Shown: positions 24,010-33,800 of the stretch, in pieces
Layout of the letters: every line of letters begins with the position of its first letter
Numbering within the stretch: the stretch's first letter is position 1
Assembly: GCF_017876655.1 (NCBI RefSeq)
Contig: NZ_JAGIOK010000001.1
Location: 3,076,933-3,140,932, forward strand
From: Microbacterium imperiale
GTDB lineage: Bacteria; Actinomycetota; Actinomycetes; Actinomycetales; Microbacteriaceae
Length of the DNA stretch: 64,000 bases
Reading direction: 5' to 3'
Program-made: the position numbers and the translations under genes
Notes under the pieces: model-generated
What the model saw: only the letters and a program-made list of their open reading frames with translations
The model's database searches: none
What the model was told of the DNA's origin: nothing

Positions 24010-24771
24010 ATGACCGATCATCGCCCCCGGGTGACCGCAGTGGCGGAGGGTGTGCTCCAGCTCGAGCGCGGCGGCGTCAACGCCTATCTCATCGCCTCGG
24101 ACGACGGGCTCGTGCTCGTCGACGCCGGGTTGCCGCGCACCTGGCCGCTGCTCGAAGAGGCTCTCGCGTCGATCGGCGCGCGCGTCGCCGACATCGATGC
24201 GCTGCTGCTGACGCACGGTCACTTCGACCACGTCGGCATGTGCGACCGTCTCGTCGACGAGCACCACCTCGTGCCGAGGGTGCACGCCGGCGACGAGGAG
24301 CTCGTGCGGCATCCGTACCGCTACGCGCACGAATCGGCGCGCTTCCCGTACCCCTTCCGCTATCCCAGTGCGCTGCCGATCCTCGCGCGCATGGTCGCCG
24401 GCGGAGCCCTCGGGGTGAAGGGCGTCCAGGCCGAGCCGACGATCGTCGCCGGTGAGACGATCCCGCTCGCGGGCGGCATCCGTCCCATCTTCACTCCCGG
24501 CCACACCGACGGTCACTGCGCGTTCCTGCTCGAACGGCAGGGCATCCTGCTCACGGGCGATGCGCTCGTGACCCTCGACCCGTACACCGGCCGCACCGGG
24601 CCGCGGGCCGTCGCCCGGGCCGCCACGGCCCGCAGCGAGGAAGCGCTCGCGTCATTGCTGGTGCTGGGGGAGACGAACGCCCGTCTCGTGCTGCCCGGTC
24701 ACGGTGCCGCGTGGGACGACGGCGGCATCCGCTCGGCCGTGACGATCGCGCGCTCCCGCGGCGTCGACTGA
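24010..24771 (+). CDS. MBL-fold metallo-hydrolase
   Basis: 253 residues from the ATG at 24010, preceded by GAAGGAGAAGCC. The metallo-beta-lactamase signature THGHFDH is at about 76-82, with the later His in TPGHTDGHCAF, the Asp in LTGDALV and the final LPGHG. The fold opens with VNAYLIASDDGLVLVDAG. The family includes glyoxalase II-like and other hydrolases; the substrate is not deducible. It is divergent from the Mn-catalase gene (208-base gap). Confidence 0.87.
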   Translation: MTDHRPRVTAVAEGVLQLERGGVNAYLIASDDGLVLVDAGLPRTWPLLEEALASIGARVADIDALLLTHGHFDHVGMCDRLVDEHHLVPRVHAGDEELVRHPYRYAHESARFPYPFRYPSALPILARMVAGGALGVKGVQAEPTIVAGETIPLAGGIRPIFTPGHTDGHCAFLLERQGILLTGDALVTLDPYTGRTGPRAVARAATARSEEALASLLVLGETNARLVLPGHGAAWDDGGIRSAVTIARSRGVD

Positions 24772-24875
24772 GGCGCCCGCGCGGTGCCTCGCCGCCGGGG
24801 CGGTGTCAAGCCCCGTGAGGCCGCGTCGCAGACCGGGTCGAGTGGACCCAACGACCACGACAGAAAGGGATGACC

Positions 24876-25709
24876 ATGGAACCCCAGCAGCAGAACGTCC
24901 CGGGAACCGACCAGGAGATGACGCCCAAGCCGGACTACGGCGAGAGCAGCTACCGTGGCTCGGGTCGACTGGCCGGCAAGCGCGCCCTGATCACCGGAGG
25001 CGACAGCGGCATCGGCAAGGCCGTCGCCCTCGCGTACGCCCGTGAAGGTGCCGACGTCGCGATCAGCTACCTCAACGAGCACGAGGACGCCGAAGAAGCC
25101 CGTCGCTTCGTCGAAGAAGCCGGGCGTCGCGCGGTGCTCATCCCCGGCGACATCTCCGACCCCGCGCACTGCCGCGAGGTCGTGCGCCGCACCGTCGAGG
25201 AGCTCGGCGGACTGGACATCATCGTCAGCAACGCGGCCTACCAGATGAACCGCGAGACCCTCGAAGAGATCCCCGACGAGGAGTGGGACTTCACGTGGGC
25301 GACGAACGTCGACGCGTACTTCCACATCGTCAAGGCGGCGCTTCCCCACCTCGGACCCGGTGCATCGATCATCGGCTCCAGCTCGGTGCAGTCCGACCAG
25401 CCGTCGCCGAACCTGCTGCCGTACGCCGCGACGAAGTCGGCGATCGCCAGCATCACGGCATCGCTCGCGCAGATGCTGGGCGAGCGCGGCATCCGGGCCA
25501 ACAGCGTCGCGCCGGGACCGATCTGGACGCCGCTGATCCCCGCCACCCTGCCGGAGGAGGCCGTCGAGAGCTTCGGCGAGCAGACCCCGCTCGGACGCGT
25601 CGGACAGCCGGCGGAGCTCGCGCCCGCCTACGTGCTGCTGGCCTCGGACGAGGCGTCGTACATCTCGGGAGCCCGCCTGGCGGTCACCGGCGGCAAGCCC
25701 ATCCTCTGA
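24876..25709 (+). CDS. SDR oxidoreductase (YghA/general-stress-protein-39 type)
   Basis: About 277 residues. I take the ATG at 24876 because GAAAGGG ends right before an ATG at 24870, leaving six bases to the second ATG. The N-terminal extension (QQQNVPGTDQEMTPKPDYGESSYRGSGRLAGKRALITGG) is characteristic of the YghA/Gsp39 subgroup, NADP-dependent reductases induced by stress. Cofactor motif ITGGDSGIG, S in SSSVQSDQ and YAATKSAIASIT are intact; NAG is NAA here. A 13-bp perfect hairpin follows. Confidence 0.88.
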   Translation: MEPQQQNVPGTDQEMTPKPDYGESSYRGSGRLAGKRALITGGDSGIGKAVALAYAREGADVAISYLNEHEDAEEARRFVEEAGRRAVLIPGDISDPAHCREVVRRTVEELGGLDIIVSNAAYQMNRETLEEIPDEEWDFTWATNVDAYFHIVKAALPHLGPGASIIGSSSVQSDQPSPNLLPYAATKSAIASITASLAQMLGERGIRANSVAPGPIWTPLIPATLPEEAVESFGEQTPLGRVGQPAELAPAYVLLASDEASYISGARLAVTGGKPIL

Positions 25710-25740
25710 GCGCAGCGGCCGTCGCCGTTCGTTCATCGAA

Positions 25741-25774
25741 CGCTCGCCCGTGGTTCACACGCCACGGGCGAGCG
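25741..25774 (+). terminator. Perfect 13-bp hairpin
   Basis: CGCTCGCCCGTGG (25741-25753) and CCACGGGCGAGCG (25762-25774) are exact reverse complements around an eight-base loop. It lies 31 bases after the SDR stop and before the next gene on the same strand, so it separates two transcripts. Confidence 0.8.
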
Positions 25775-25820
25775 GGGCCCGACGATGGATCGCACCCGTC
25801 GCCGTCCCGGAAGGCCCGCC

Positions 25821-27005
25821 ATGACCGCTCCGCTTCGCGTCCTCACCCTGACCGAGGGCTTCTTCGCGGGAGGAGCGCGCATCCTCCACAGCGACGTCGT
25901 CGCGGGGCTGCATGCGAGCGGAAGCCAACGTCACAGCGTGCTCGCGATCGCGTCGCGGGCTCGGCGCGAGGCGACGGTGCAGCCGATGGCCGCCGACCCC
26001 CGCTACCGCTCGCTGCGGGCGTCGGGCGTGAGCATCACGTCGCTCGGCAAGACCGCCGGCGGCGTTCCGCACGCACCGCATACGTTCTCGTCGCGGCAGC
26101 TGCGTACGGCGTCGCGAGCGATCGCCGCCGCCGATGTCGTCCTCTCGCTCAAGGAGCAGCCGCTCGGTCTGCTGCTGGCGCTCGACGAGGCGATGATGCT
26201 GCCCGACCGCCCCGTCGTCGCGTGCCTGCACCGCTCCGATCCGGAGCACTCGGGCGAGGCGCTGACCTGGCTGCGCACGAGCGCGGAGCGGGGCATCGTC
26301 ACGGCGTCCGTCTCGTGTGCGCACGCCACCGACGCCGCGTATGGTCCCGCGCTCGCCGGGGCCGCGCGCCACACCGTCGACAACGGCATCGATCTGACGC
26401 GGTTCCGCCCCGCTCTCACCCGGGGCGCAGACCCGATCCGACGCGAGCTGGGGATCCCGGATGCCGCCTCCGTCGTCGTCTACGCGGCGCGGTTCGACGA
26501 CATGAAGGACCCCGAGCTGTTCTTCCGCGCCGTCGCCGCCCACGTCGAGATGGCACCTGACGCGCACTATGTCGTCTGCGGCGCGGGGATGACGCGTGAC
26601 AACGCCGCGCTGCGGGCGTTGCTCGCTCGGGTCGACGGGGCCCGCGTGCACGCCCTGGGCATCCGCGACGACATGCCGGCGATCTACCGCGCGGCGGATG
26701 TGGTCGCCCTGACGAGCGCCTACGGCGAGGCCGCGCCCCTGTGCCTGCTCGAGGGCGCCGCCTCGGGTGCGGTGCCGGTCACCACCGACGTCGGCGACGC
26801 GGCACGCCTCGTCGCGGGCTTCGGCATCGTGACCGGGCGCGACCCGCGCGAGATCGCCGCGGCCTGGCAGCGCGCGTGCACTGACCGTGCCGGCTTCACC
26901 GCGGCGCTGCTCGCCGCGCGGCCGGGACTGGGCCGTGACCGGATGGTGCGTGAGTACGGCGCGGTCATCGCGGCCCAGCGACGCGCGCTGCGTCTCGCAG
27001 CCTGA
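25821..27005 (+). CDS. Family 4 (GT-B) glycosyltransferase
   Basis: 394 residues from the ATG at 25821, with GGAAGG ten bases upstream. The C-terminal half has the GT4 nucleotide-sugar site: VVVYAARFDDMKDPELFFRAV, VVCGAGMTRDN, IYRAADVVALTSAYGEAAPLCLLEGAASGAVPVTTDVGD (the E-x7-E type motif). The front half has the acceptor-side TLTEGFFAGGARILH. It probably makes a cell-surface glycan. It stands alone, converging with the regulator gene over 52 bases that contain a small tandem repeat. Confidence 0.87.
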   Translation: MTAPLRVLTLTEGFFAGGARILHSDVVAGLHASGSQRHSVLAIASRARREATVQPMAADPRYRSLRASGVSITSLGKTAGGVPHAPHTFSSRQLRTASRAIAAADVVLSLKEQPLGLLLALDEAMMLPDRPVVACLHRSDPEHSGEALTWLRTSAERGIVTASVSCAHATDAAYGPALAGAARHTVDNGIDLTRFRPALTRGADPIRRELGIPDAASVVVYAARFDDMKDPELFFRAVAAHVEMAPDAHYVVCGAGMTRDNAALRALLARVDGARVHALGIRDDMPAIYRAADVVALTSAYGEAAPLCLLEGAASGAVPVTTDVGDAARLVAGFGIVTGRDPREIAAAWQRACTDRAGFTAALLAARPGLGRDRMVREYGAVIAAQRRALRLAA

Positions 27006-27008
27006 GTC

Positions 27009-27043
27009 CGCTGCCTCCGGCCGCTGCCTCGGGGCGCTGCCTC
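27009..27043. repeat. Three tandem copies of CGCTGCCTC, 13-base period
   Basis: CGCTGCCTC occurs at 27009, 27022 and 27035, exactly 13 bases apart, directly after the GT4 stop. The spacers differ (CGGC, GGGG). No function is evident. Confidence 0.7.
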
Positions 27044-27057
27044 GCCGGATCGGCGGG

Positions 27058-27918
27058 TCAGGGCAGGATGCCGAGGCGCCGGGCGCGTGCGACGGCGGCG
27101 TGCCGGGTCGAGGCGTCGAGCTTGGCCATCGCCGCCTGCAGGTAGGACTTCACGGTGCCCTCCTTCAGGTTCAGCGTGAGGGCGATCTCGGCGTTGGTCG
27201 AACCGAGCGCGCAACAGGCGAGCACGTCGAGCTCGCGGGGCGACAGCTGTACGTCCGTTTCGGCGCCGCCACCGGAGCCTTCGCGAGCGACGGCCGCGAG
27301 GCGCTGCTCCACCGCCGCCAGGCGCTGCCGGAGTGCGGCATCGTCGACGGTGGCCGCGATGCTGCGCAGCTCGGCGAAGCTCTCGCGCAGGTCCTCCTTC
27401 GCCGCGGGCGACAGACCCGCCGCCGCCTCGGGCGGCGGTGTGAGGGCCACGAGGCGCCGCTGGACCTCGTCACGGATGCGCAACTCCGCTCCGACGGCGT
27501 CGGCGGCGCGGAACGCGGGGCGTGCGACGAGGTCGCCGACGGGTGCTTGCGACCATGACCCGCAGTACAGCACGCCCCGGGCGCGCCCGTCGGTGACGAT
27601 GGGCACCGCGAACAGCGTGGCGATGCCCTCGCCGAGGATCGCCCGGTCGTAGTCGTGCGTGATGGTGCGTGCCGTGCGGTACTCCAGCGCCAGACGCGGG
27701 CGCTTCTCGATCATCGCGGCCCCGCCGAGCCCGCGGCCGACCTTGACCACCAGGTCGTCGATCGCGTGCGAGCGGGCGCCGGCGATCGCTGTGACGCGCA
27801 CCGACCCCTCGGTCTCGAGTCCGCCGAAGACGACGGGAAAGCGTGTGCTGCGGGAGAGGTCGTCGACCGCGCGAGAGACCAGCTGCGCGTCGCTGTCGGG
27901 TGCCGCCAGTGCCGTCAC
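27058..27918 (-). CDS. GAF-LuxR transcriptional regulator, RamA-like
   Basis: 286 residues, GTG start. Residues 1-160 read as a GAF-type sensor (AIDDLVVKVGRGLGGAAMIEKRPRLALEYRTA; GIATLFAVPIVTDGRARGVLYCG). A helical linker follows. Residues 222-286 are a LuxR/FixJ HTH (LSPRELDVLACCALGSTNAEIALTLNLKEGTVKSYLQAAMAKL). This is the architecture and length of C. glutamicum RamA, the acetate-metabolism regulator. It is divergent from a DUF485/symporter pair like the cg0952-mctC operon that RamA activates there. The assignment to RamA is by architecture and context, not by alignment. Confidence 0.82.
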   Translation of the reverse strand: MTALAAPDSDAQLVSRAVDDLSRSTRFPVVFGGLETEGSVRVTAIAGARSHAIDDLVVKVGRGLGGAAMIEKRPRLALEYRTARTITHDYDRAILGEGIATLFAVPIVTDGRARGVLYCGSWSQAPVGDLVARPAFRAADAVGAELRIRDEVQRRLVALTPPPEAAAGLSPAAKEDLRESFAELRSIAATVDDAALRQRLAAVEQRLAAVAREGSGGGAETDVQLSPRELDVLACCALGSTNAEIALTLNLKEGTVKSYLQAAMAKLDASTRHAAVARARRLGILP

Positions 27919-27932
27919 GCACTACCTACTTC

Positions 27933-27939
27933 CGGGGGT
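27933..27939. promoter_or_regulatory. Possible RamA-type G-stretch in the divergent promoter
   Basis: CGGGGGT lies in the 123-base gap between the RamA-like gene and the DUF485/symporter operon. It fits the loose RamA pattern of four to six G bounded by A/C/T and T/C. RamA sites are usually tandem and only one clear copy is seen, so this is weak. Confidence 0.25.
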
Positions 27940-28041
27940 GACGGCCTCGTTGCCGCCTTTCGTAGCGTCGACCCTACCATCGCGGTCCGTCGTCGACGAC
28001 GGTCGTGCGAGCAGTCGCTCACCATGAGGCAAGGAGGCCAC

Positions 28042-28392
28042 ATGACCGCATCGAACCTTCCCTCGTCCCCGCCAGGACGGGTCGATTTTGTCGCCGTCGA
28101 GGAGTCGGCGCCGTTCCGCGAGCTCAAGCGGAAGCACCGCAGTTTCGTCTGGCCGCTGACGGTGGTGTTCCTCGTCTGGTACTTCGTCTACGTGCTGCTG
28201 TCGTCGTTCGCGACGGACTTCATGGCGCAGCGCGTCTGGGGTGACGTCACGGTCGGGCTGCTGTTCGGTCTCGGGCAGTTCGTCACGACGTTCGCGATCA
28301 CCATGGGCTACGTGCGGTACGCCAACCGACGCCTCGACCCGATCTCGTCTTCGATCCGCGCCGACCTCGAGCGCACGGAGGGAATCTCGTGA
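28042..28392 (+). CDS. DUF485 membrane protein, symporter partner
   Basis: 116 residues from the ATG at 28042 with an AAGGAGG RBS. The DUF485 pattern is clear: FRELKRKHRSFVWPLTVVFLVWYFVYVLLSSFATDFMAQ, then the second helix LLFGLGQFVTTFAITMGYVRYANRRLDP. These two-helix proteins are nearly always encoded just before acetate/pyruvate sodium:solute symporters. The stop overlaps the next start by four bases (GTGA). Confidence 0.9.
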   Translation: MTASNLPSSPPGRVDFVAVEESAPFRELKRKHRSFVWPLTVVFLVWYFVYVLLSSFATDFMAQRVWGDVTVGLLFGLGQFVTTFAITMGYVRYANRRLDPISSSIRADLERTEGIS

Positions 28393-30026
28393 ACGGCGTG
28401 TGGGAGGCCGTGACCGGCCTGGGCTCCGCGATCGTCGCGGCGGGGGAGACCGTCGACAACAACCCCGTCTTGAACATCTCGATCTTCGGCGCCTTCGTCG
28501 CGGTGACGCTGTTCATCGTCATCCGCGCCAGCCGCAACAACAAGACCGCCGCCGACTACTACGCCGCCGGACGCTCGTTCACCGGACCGCAGAACGGCTT
28601 CGCGATCGCGGGCGACTACCTCTCGGCGGCATCCTTCCTCGGCATCTGCGGCGCCATCGCGATCAACGGGTACGACGGGTTCCTGTACTCGATCGGGTTC
28701 CTCGTCGCGTGGCTCGTCGCCCTGCTGCTCGTCGCCGAGCTGATGCGCAACACCGGCAAGTTCACGATGGCCGACGTGCTGTCGTTCCGGCTCAAGCAGA
28801 CGCCGGTGCGGATGGCCGCGGCGATCACGACCCTCGCGGTGTGCTTCTTCTACCTGTTGGCGCAGATGGCCGGTGCCGGCGGGCTCGTCTCGCTGCTGCT
28901 CGGCATCACCGAGCAGGTCGGCCAGTCGATCGTCGTCGCGGTCGTGGGCGTGCTCATGATCGTCTACGTGCTGATCGGCGGCATGAAGGGCACGACGTGG
29001 GTGCAGATCGTCAAGGCGTTCCTGCTCATCGGCGGCGCCCTGGTGATGACGGTCTGGGTGCTCGCCATCAACGGGTTCAACCTCAACACCCTGCTCGAGA
29101 GCGCCGTCGCAGCGTCGCCGAAGGGCGAGGCCATCCTCGGGCCGGGGCTGCAGTACGGCGCGAACCCGTGGGACTTCATCTCTCTCGCCCTCGCCCTGGT
29201 GCTGGGGACGGCAGGTCTGCCGCACGTACTGATGCGCTTCTATACGGTCCCCACGGCCAAGGAGGCGCGCCGTTCGGTCGTGTGGGCGATCTGGCTCATC
29301 GGCCTGTTCTACCTGCTGACGCTCGTGCTCGGCTACGGCGCGGGAGCCCTCGTCGGGCCCGAGCGCATCGCCGCGGCGCCGGGTGGGGTCAACTCGGCGG
29401 CTCCGCTGCTCGCGCTCGAGCTCGGTGGACCGCTGCTGCTGGGCTTCATCTCGGCGGTCGCCTTCGCGACGATCCTCGCGGTCGTCGCGGGCCTGACCAT
29501 CACCGCAGCGGCGTCGTTCGCCCACGACATCTACGCGAACGTCGTGAAGAAGGGCGATGTGCCGCCGGACGGGGAAGTGAAGGTGGCCCGCCGCACGGTG
29601 ATCGTCATCGGCATCCTGGCGATCCTCGGCGGGATCGGCGTGCAGGGACAGAACGTCGCGTTCCTGGTGGCGCTGGCCTTCGCGGTCGCGGCCTCGGCGA
29701 ACCTGCCGACGATCATCTACTCGCTGTTCTGGCGCAAGTTCACCACTCGCGGCGCGGTATGGAGCATGTACGGCGGTCTCGCGGCTGCCATCATCCTCAT
29801 CGTGCTGTCGCCGGTGTTCTGGGGCACCGAGACCAGTGTGTTCAAGAACGTCGGCGTGGCGATCTGGCCGCTGAACAACCCGGGCATCGTCTCGATCCCG
29901 CTCGGCTTCTTCCTCGGCTGGATCGGGTCGGTGACTTCGCGGACGAAGGAGGATCCGCTCAAGGCCGCCGAGATGGAGGTGCGCTCGCTCACCGGTCACG
30001 GCGCCGAGAAGGCCGTCGACCACTGA
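28389..30026 (+). CDS. Sodium:solute symporter, acetate/monocarboxylate type (ActP/MctC-like)
   Basis: 545 residues, GTG start overlapping the DUF485 stop. About 13 membrane segments are visible. Signature stretches of the SSS family include AADYYAAGRSFTGPQNGFAIAGDYLSAASFLGI, VADVLSFRLKQ-like TMADVLSF and the sodium-site region GTAGLPHVLMRFYTVPTAKEARRSV. It should import short monocarboxylates such as acetate with sodium. The adjacent RamA-like regulator supports a carboxylate substrate. It ends in a strong bidirectional hairpin. Confidence 0.92.
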   Translation: MNGVWEAVTGLGSAIVAAGETVDNNPVLNISIFGAFVAVTLFIVIRASRNNKTAADYYAAGRSFTGPQNGFAIAGDYLSAASFLGICGAIAINGYDGFLYSIGFLVAWLVALLLVAELMRNTGKFTMADVLSFRLKQTPVRMAAAITTLAVCFFYLLAQMAGAGGLVSLLLGITEQVGQSIVVAVVGVLMIVYVLIGGMKGTTWVQIVKAFLLIGGALVMTVWVLAINGFNLNTLLESAVAASPKGEAILGPGLQYGANPWDFISLALALVLGTAGLPHVLMRFYTVPTAKEARRSVVWAIWLIGLFYLLTLVLGYGAGALVGPERIAAAPGGVNSAAPLLALELGGPLLLGFISAVAFATILAVVAGLTITAAASFAHDIYANVVKKGDVPPDGEVKVARRTVIVIGILAILGGIGVQGQNVAFLVALAFAVAASANLPTIIYSLFWRKFTTRGAVWSMYGGLAAAIILIVLSPVFWGTETSVFKNVGVAIWPLNNPGIVSIPLGFFLGWIGSVTSRTKEDPLKAAEMEVRSLTGHGAEKAVDH

Positions 30027-30042
30027 CGGAACGCTGACGCAC

Positions 30043-30077
30043 AGGCGGCCCCGGGCATCACTGGCCCGGGGCCGCCT
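30043..30077. terminator. Perfect 13-bp hairpin between convergent genes
   Basis: AGGCGGCCCCGGG (30043-30055) is the reverse complement of CCCGGGGCCGCCT (30065-30077), with a nine-base loop. It lies between the symporter and MGMT-like stops. Confidence 0.8.
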
Positions 30078-30093
30078 CGCGTTCCGGCGCGGC

Positions 30094-30615
30094 CTACTCG
30101 CGCGCGGGACCCTCCCGGCTCTCGAGGTCGAGCAGGAAGCGTTTGCGCTCGGGATGCCCGCCGTACTCGCCGATCGAACCGTCACTGCGCACGACGCGAT
30201 GCGCCGGGATGACGAGCGAGATGGGGGTGCGCGCGCACGCGGAGCCGACGGCGCGGTGCGCGCGCGGCGAACCCGCCGCAGCGGCGACCTCGCCGTAGGT
30301 CGCGGCTTCGCCGTACGGGATGTCGCACACGGCGCGCAGCGCAGCAGCGGCGAAGCCGCCGGGGGCGAGCCGCCAGTCGATCGGGGTGGCGAATCGCTGC
30401 AGGCGGCCGGCGAAGTAGGCATCCAGCTCGGCGGCGACGCCCCGCGCGGCGGCAGGGTCGGGCACGGGAGCGTCGCGGAGAGCGACGGCGAGATCGGCGA
30501 CGGCGATCTCGGCGGGGCGATCGAGGATCTCGAGGGCGGCGAGGCCCGCATCGGTCACCACGATGAGGGCCTCGCCGATCGGTGTCGGGTGCACCGAGAA
30601 CGCTGCGTCGGTCAT
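30094..30615 (-). CDS. MGMT-fold protein without catalytic cysteine (alkyltransferase-like)
   Basis: 173 residues, ATG start. The whole O6-alkylguanine-DNA alkyltransferase fold can be followed: an N-terminal domain, then PYGEAATYGEVAAAAG (HTH), HRAVGSACARTPISLVIP and VVRSDGSIGEYGG. The Arg finger (R121) is kept. The acceptor Cys of the PCHRV motif is Ala: P137-A138-H139-R140-V141, encoded by GCG at 30202-30204. Such a protein can bind O6-alkylguanine but cannot take the alkyl group; homologues (ATL proteins, with Trp or Ala here) hand lesions to nucleotide excision repair. Confidence 0.85.
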   Translation of the reverse strand: MTDAAFSVHPTPIGEALIVVTDAGLAALEILDRPAEIAVADLAVALRDAPVPDPAAARGVAAELDAYFAGRLQRFATPIDWRLAPGGFAAAALRAVCDIPYGEAATYGEVAAAAGSPRAHRAVGSACARTPISLVIPAHRVVRSDGSIGEYGGHPERKRFLLDLESREGPARE

Positions 30616-30843
30616 GGCTCCATCATCCCGGCGCGCCGCTCGCGGCCCGGGTCACGGATGCAGAAATGGGGACGGTTCGTAGCCGGGACACGATGGGGAG
30701 GAAGCGCCGGTGATCCGGCGTGTCGGCAATAGCGCGAAACTCGGCAGGGCTGAACCCCGGATGCCGACGGGCCGCTTAGGGTGTGTGCTGTGTGGCGTGG
30801 AGATCGAGGAGCCGTCCGACCGGACGCGACCGACGAGGTTCGG

Positions 30844-33800
30844 GTGGATTCGGTGACCCCCGCGCAGCTCAGTGTCGCCGACGAAGACGTCAGTATCGCG
30901 CACGTCGCGGAGCCCGAGCGCGAGCGCATCCGCCTGCAGGCGGCGAAGCTGGGCGGCCGCTCGACGCTGCTGCACTACATCGCCTCCGACGACGTCGGCA
31001 TCGACATCACCAAGGCCCACCCCGGCAGCCTGCCGCAGTTCATCACCGGCCGCTCGACCCTGCTGTCGAACCTCTTCCGCGACGAGGTCGCGCTGCGCAC
31101 GGCCCGACTCGCCGCCGGCCGCATCACCGCCAAGGACGTCGAGCTGCGCACGACCCGCGGACTCGACACCGTCCACCTCGGCGTGGGATTCGCGTCATGG
31201 CGCGCCGGCGGACTGACCTACAACGCGCCCGTGCTGCTGCGGCCGCTGGCGATCCGCCGGCACCACGGCGACTTCGACCTTAAGCTGCACGGCTCGTTCG
31301 CCGTCAACCCCGAGCTCGTCGAGGTCGCCCGCACGCACTTCGGCATCGACCTCGATCGACGGGGCCTGGCCGCGCTCGCCTACGACGGCGGCGTGTTCAA
31401 GCCGCAGCCCGTGATCGATCATCTGCGGGCCCTGACGGCGCACGTCGACACCTTCACCGTCCAGCCGCGCCTGATCGTCTCGACCTTCGCCGACGTTGCC
31501 GCGCGCGCCGAGCGCGATGCGGCTGACCTCGACGTACCCGTGCTGAATGCGCTCGCCGGCCACGACGACGACCGGGCGCTGGTCGCGATGCGTCACCCGG
31601 TGCCCGACGCCGTGCCGGCGGACGACCGCCCGCCGGCATCCGACCGCCTGCTGCTCGACGCCGACGCCGAGCAGGAGGGCGTGCTCGACCGCATCGTGGC
31701 GGGCCAGTCCCTCGTCGTCCACACGCTGCCCGGAACCGGCGGCACGCAGACGGTCATCAACGCCGTCGGCGAGCTCGTGCGCCGCGGCAAGCGCGTGCTG
31801 GTCGTCAGCGCCCGCCGTTCCACGCTCGAGGGCGTGCGTCATCGCCTCGCCGGCATCGGCCTGCCCGGCCTCGCCGTGTCGCCGCGCGGCGTGCACCGCG
31901 ACCTGATCCGCGCGATCGCGCGCAACGAGAAGGCCGAGCACCCGAAGATGGGTGAGATCGACGACGCCCTCGTGCGGTTGCGCAGCGTTCTGCGCGACTA
32001 CCGCGCGGCCCTGACGCAGCGGCATCCGATGCTCGGCGTCTCGCCGCTCGAGGTGCTGCAGAAGCTCACGACGATCGCGGCGGAAGACCCGCAGCCCTCC
32101 GCAGCCACCCGTTTCGACGCGCCGACGCTGCAGCGCCTGTCGACCCGCCGTGCCGAGGCCGCCGGGAAGCTGGCGACCGCCGCACGGCTGGGGGAGTTCC
32201 GCTTCGGCCCCGACGACTCGCCGTGGTACGGCGTGGCCTTCGAGACAACCGAGCAGGCGCGGGCCGCCCACGCCCTCGCGGGGCGGCTGCACCGCAGCGA
32301 GGTGCCCGAGATCCTCGAGCGCGCCTACGAGCTGATCGGGCAGACGCGCATGCGTCCGTTCACGACGCTCGCCGAGCTCGGCGCCTACATCCGCCTGCTG
32401 CAGGGCATCCGCGCATCGCTCGACCGGTTCAGCCTCACCGTGTTCGAACGGCCGCTGGCCGACCTCATCGAGGCGCACTCGACGCGCCGCGACACCCCCG
32501 ACATGAACGGAGCGACGCGCCGCCGGCTGCGCCGCCTGTCGAAGGAGTACGTGCGTCCCGGCATGCACGTGACCGACATGCACGACGCGCTCGTGCGGGT
32601 GCAGAAGCAGCGCGAGCAGTGGCAGCGGGTCGCCGAGGCGGGCGTCGTGCCCGAGATCCCCGCCGGCCTCGACGCGGTCGCGACGTCGTGGCAGCGCGTC
32701 GATGCCGACCTCGCCGAACTCTCGCGCGTGCTCGGCCCCGGCAACGACCTGCTGGCCACGCCCATCCCCGATCTGGTCCGCACCCTGGCCGGCCTCGCCG
32801 CCGACTCCGACGTATTCGACAACCTCGTCGAGCGTGCCACCCTGCGCGGCGAGCTCGCGGCGCTCGGACTCGACCCCCTGCTCACCGAGCTGTCGGTGCG
32901 CCACGTTCCGGAAGAGCGTGTGGCGTCGGAGTTCGAGTTCGCGTGGTGGCAGTCCGCGCTCGAGGCGATGCTGCGCGGCGACCGCGCGCTGCTCGGCGCC
33001 AACACGAGCGTCGTCGACCGGCTCGAGCGCGACTTCCGACTCGTCGACGAGGCGCATGCGGCGTCGGCGGGTCAGCAGCTCGCCGCCGAGCTCGCGACCC
33101 GCTGGAAGATCGCGATCGTCGACGAGGCCGACGAGACGGCCGCGCTCAAGGCCGCGCTGCGCGAGGGGACGGCCTCGGCAGCGGAACTGCTCGCCGTGGC
33201 GCCCAAGCTCCTGCGCACGCTCGCCCCCGTCTGGATCGCCTCGCCCTACGAGGTGTCGGCACTGCCGGCCCGCCCCGCGTTCGATGTCGTCGTGATCGCG
33301 GATGCCGCTGCGCTCAGCGTCGCCGAGTCGGCCTCGGCGCTGCGCCGTGGCCGCCAGATCGTGGCTTTCGGCGATCCGGTGACGCAGCGACCCACGCCGT
33401 TCGCGATCGCCGCCGACCGCGACCCGTCCGACGAACCGCTGGTCGACCCCGAAGAGCCGAGCGTCTTCGAGCGTCTCGCCGAGATCGTGCCCGTCGAGAC
33501 CCTCACCCGCAGCTACCGCGCCGGCGGCGAAGACCTCGCCGAGCTCGTCAACGAAGCCTTCTACGGCGGCGAGATCGTCTCGTTCCCCTGGGCGGGGTCG
33601 TACCTCGGTCGGGGCAGCCTCAGCGTGGACTACGTCGAGGGTGGAGTCGGCGCGCCCGATCCGGACTCCGGTGCCGTCGAGAGCCCCGATGCCGAGGTGG
33701 CCCGCGTCGTCACCCTCGTGGTCGAGCACGCCGTGAACCGGCCGAAGGAATCGCTCATGGTGGTCACGGCATCCACCAAGCACGCGCTGCGCATCCGCGC

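Noticed and set aside
27009..27043. Small tandem repeat as a regulator site or minisatellite
   Set aside because: Only three nine-base units after a stop codon; kept as a repeat but with no claim of function.
28308..30551. Long minus-strand frame opposite the symporter
   Set aside because: It lies antisense to a clear membrane protein and has the Arg/Asp/His-rich look of a shadow; no start signal.
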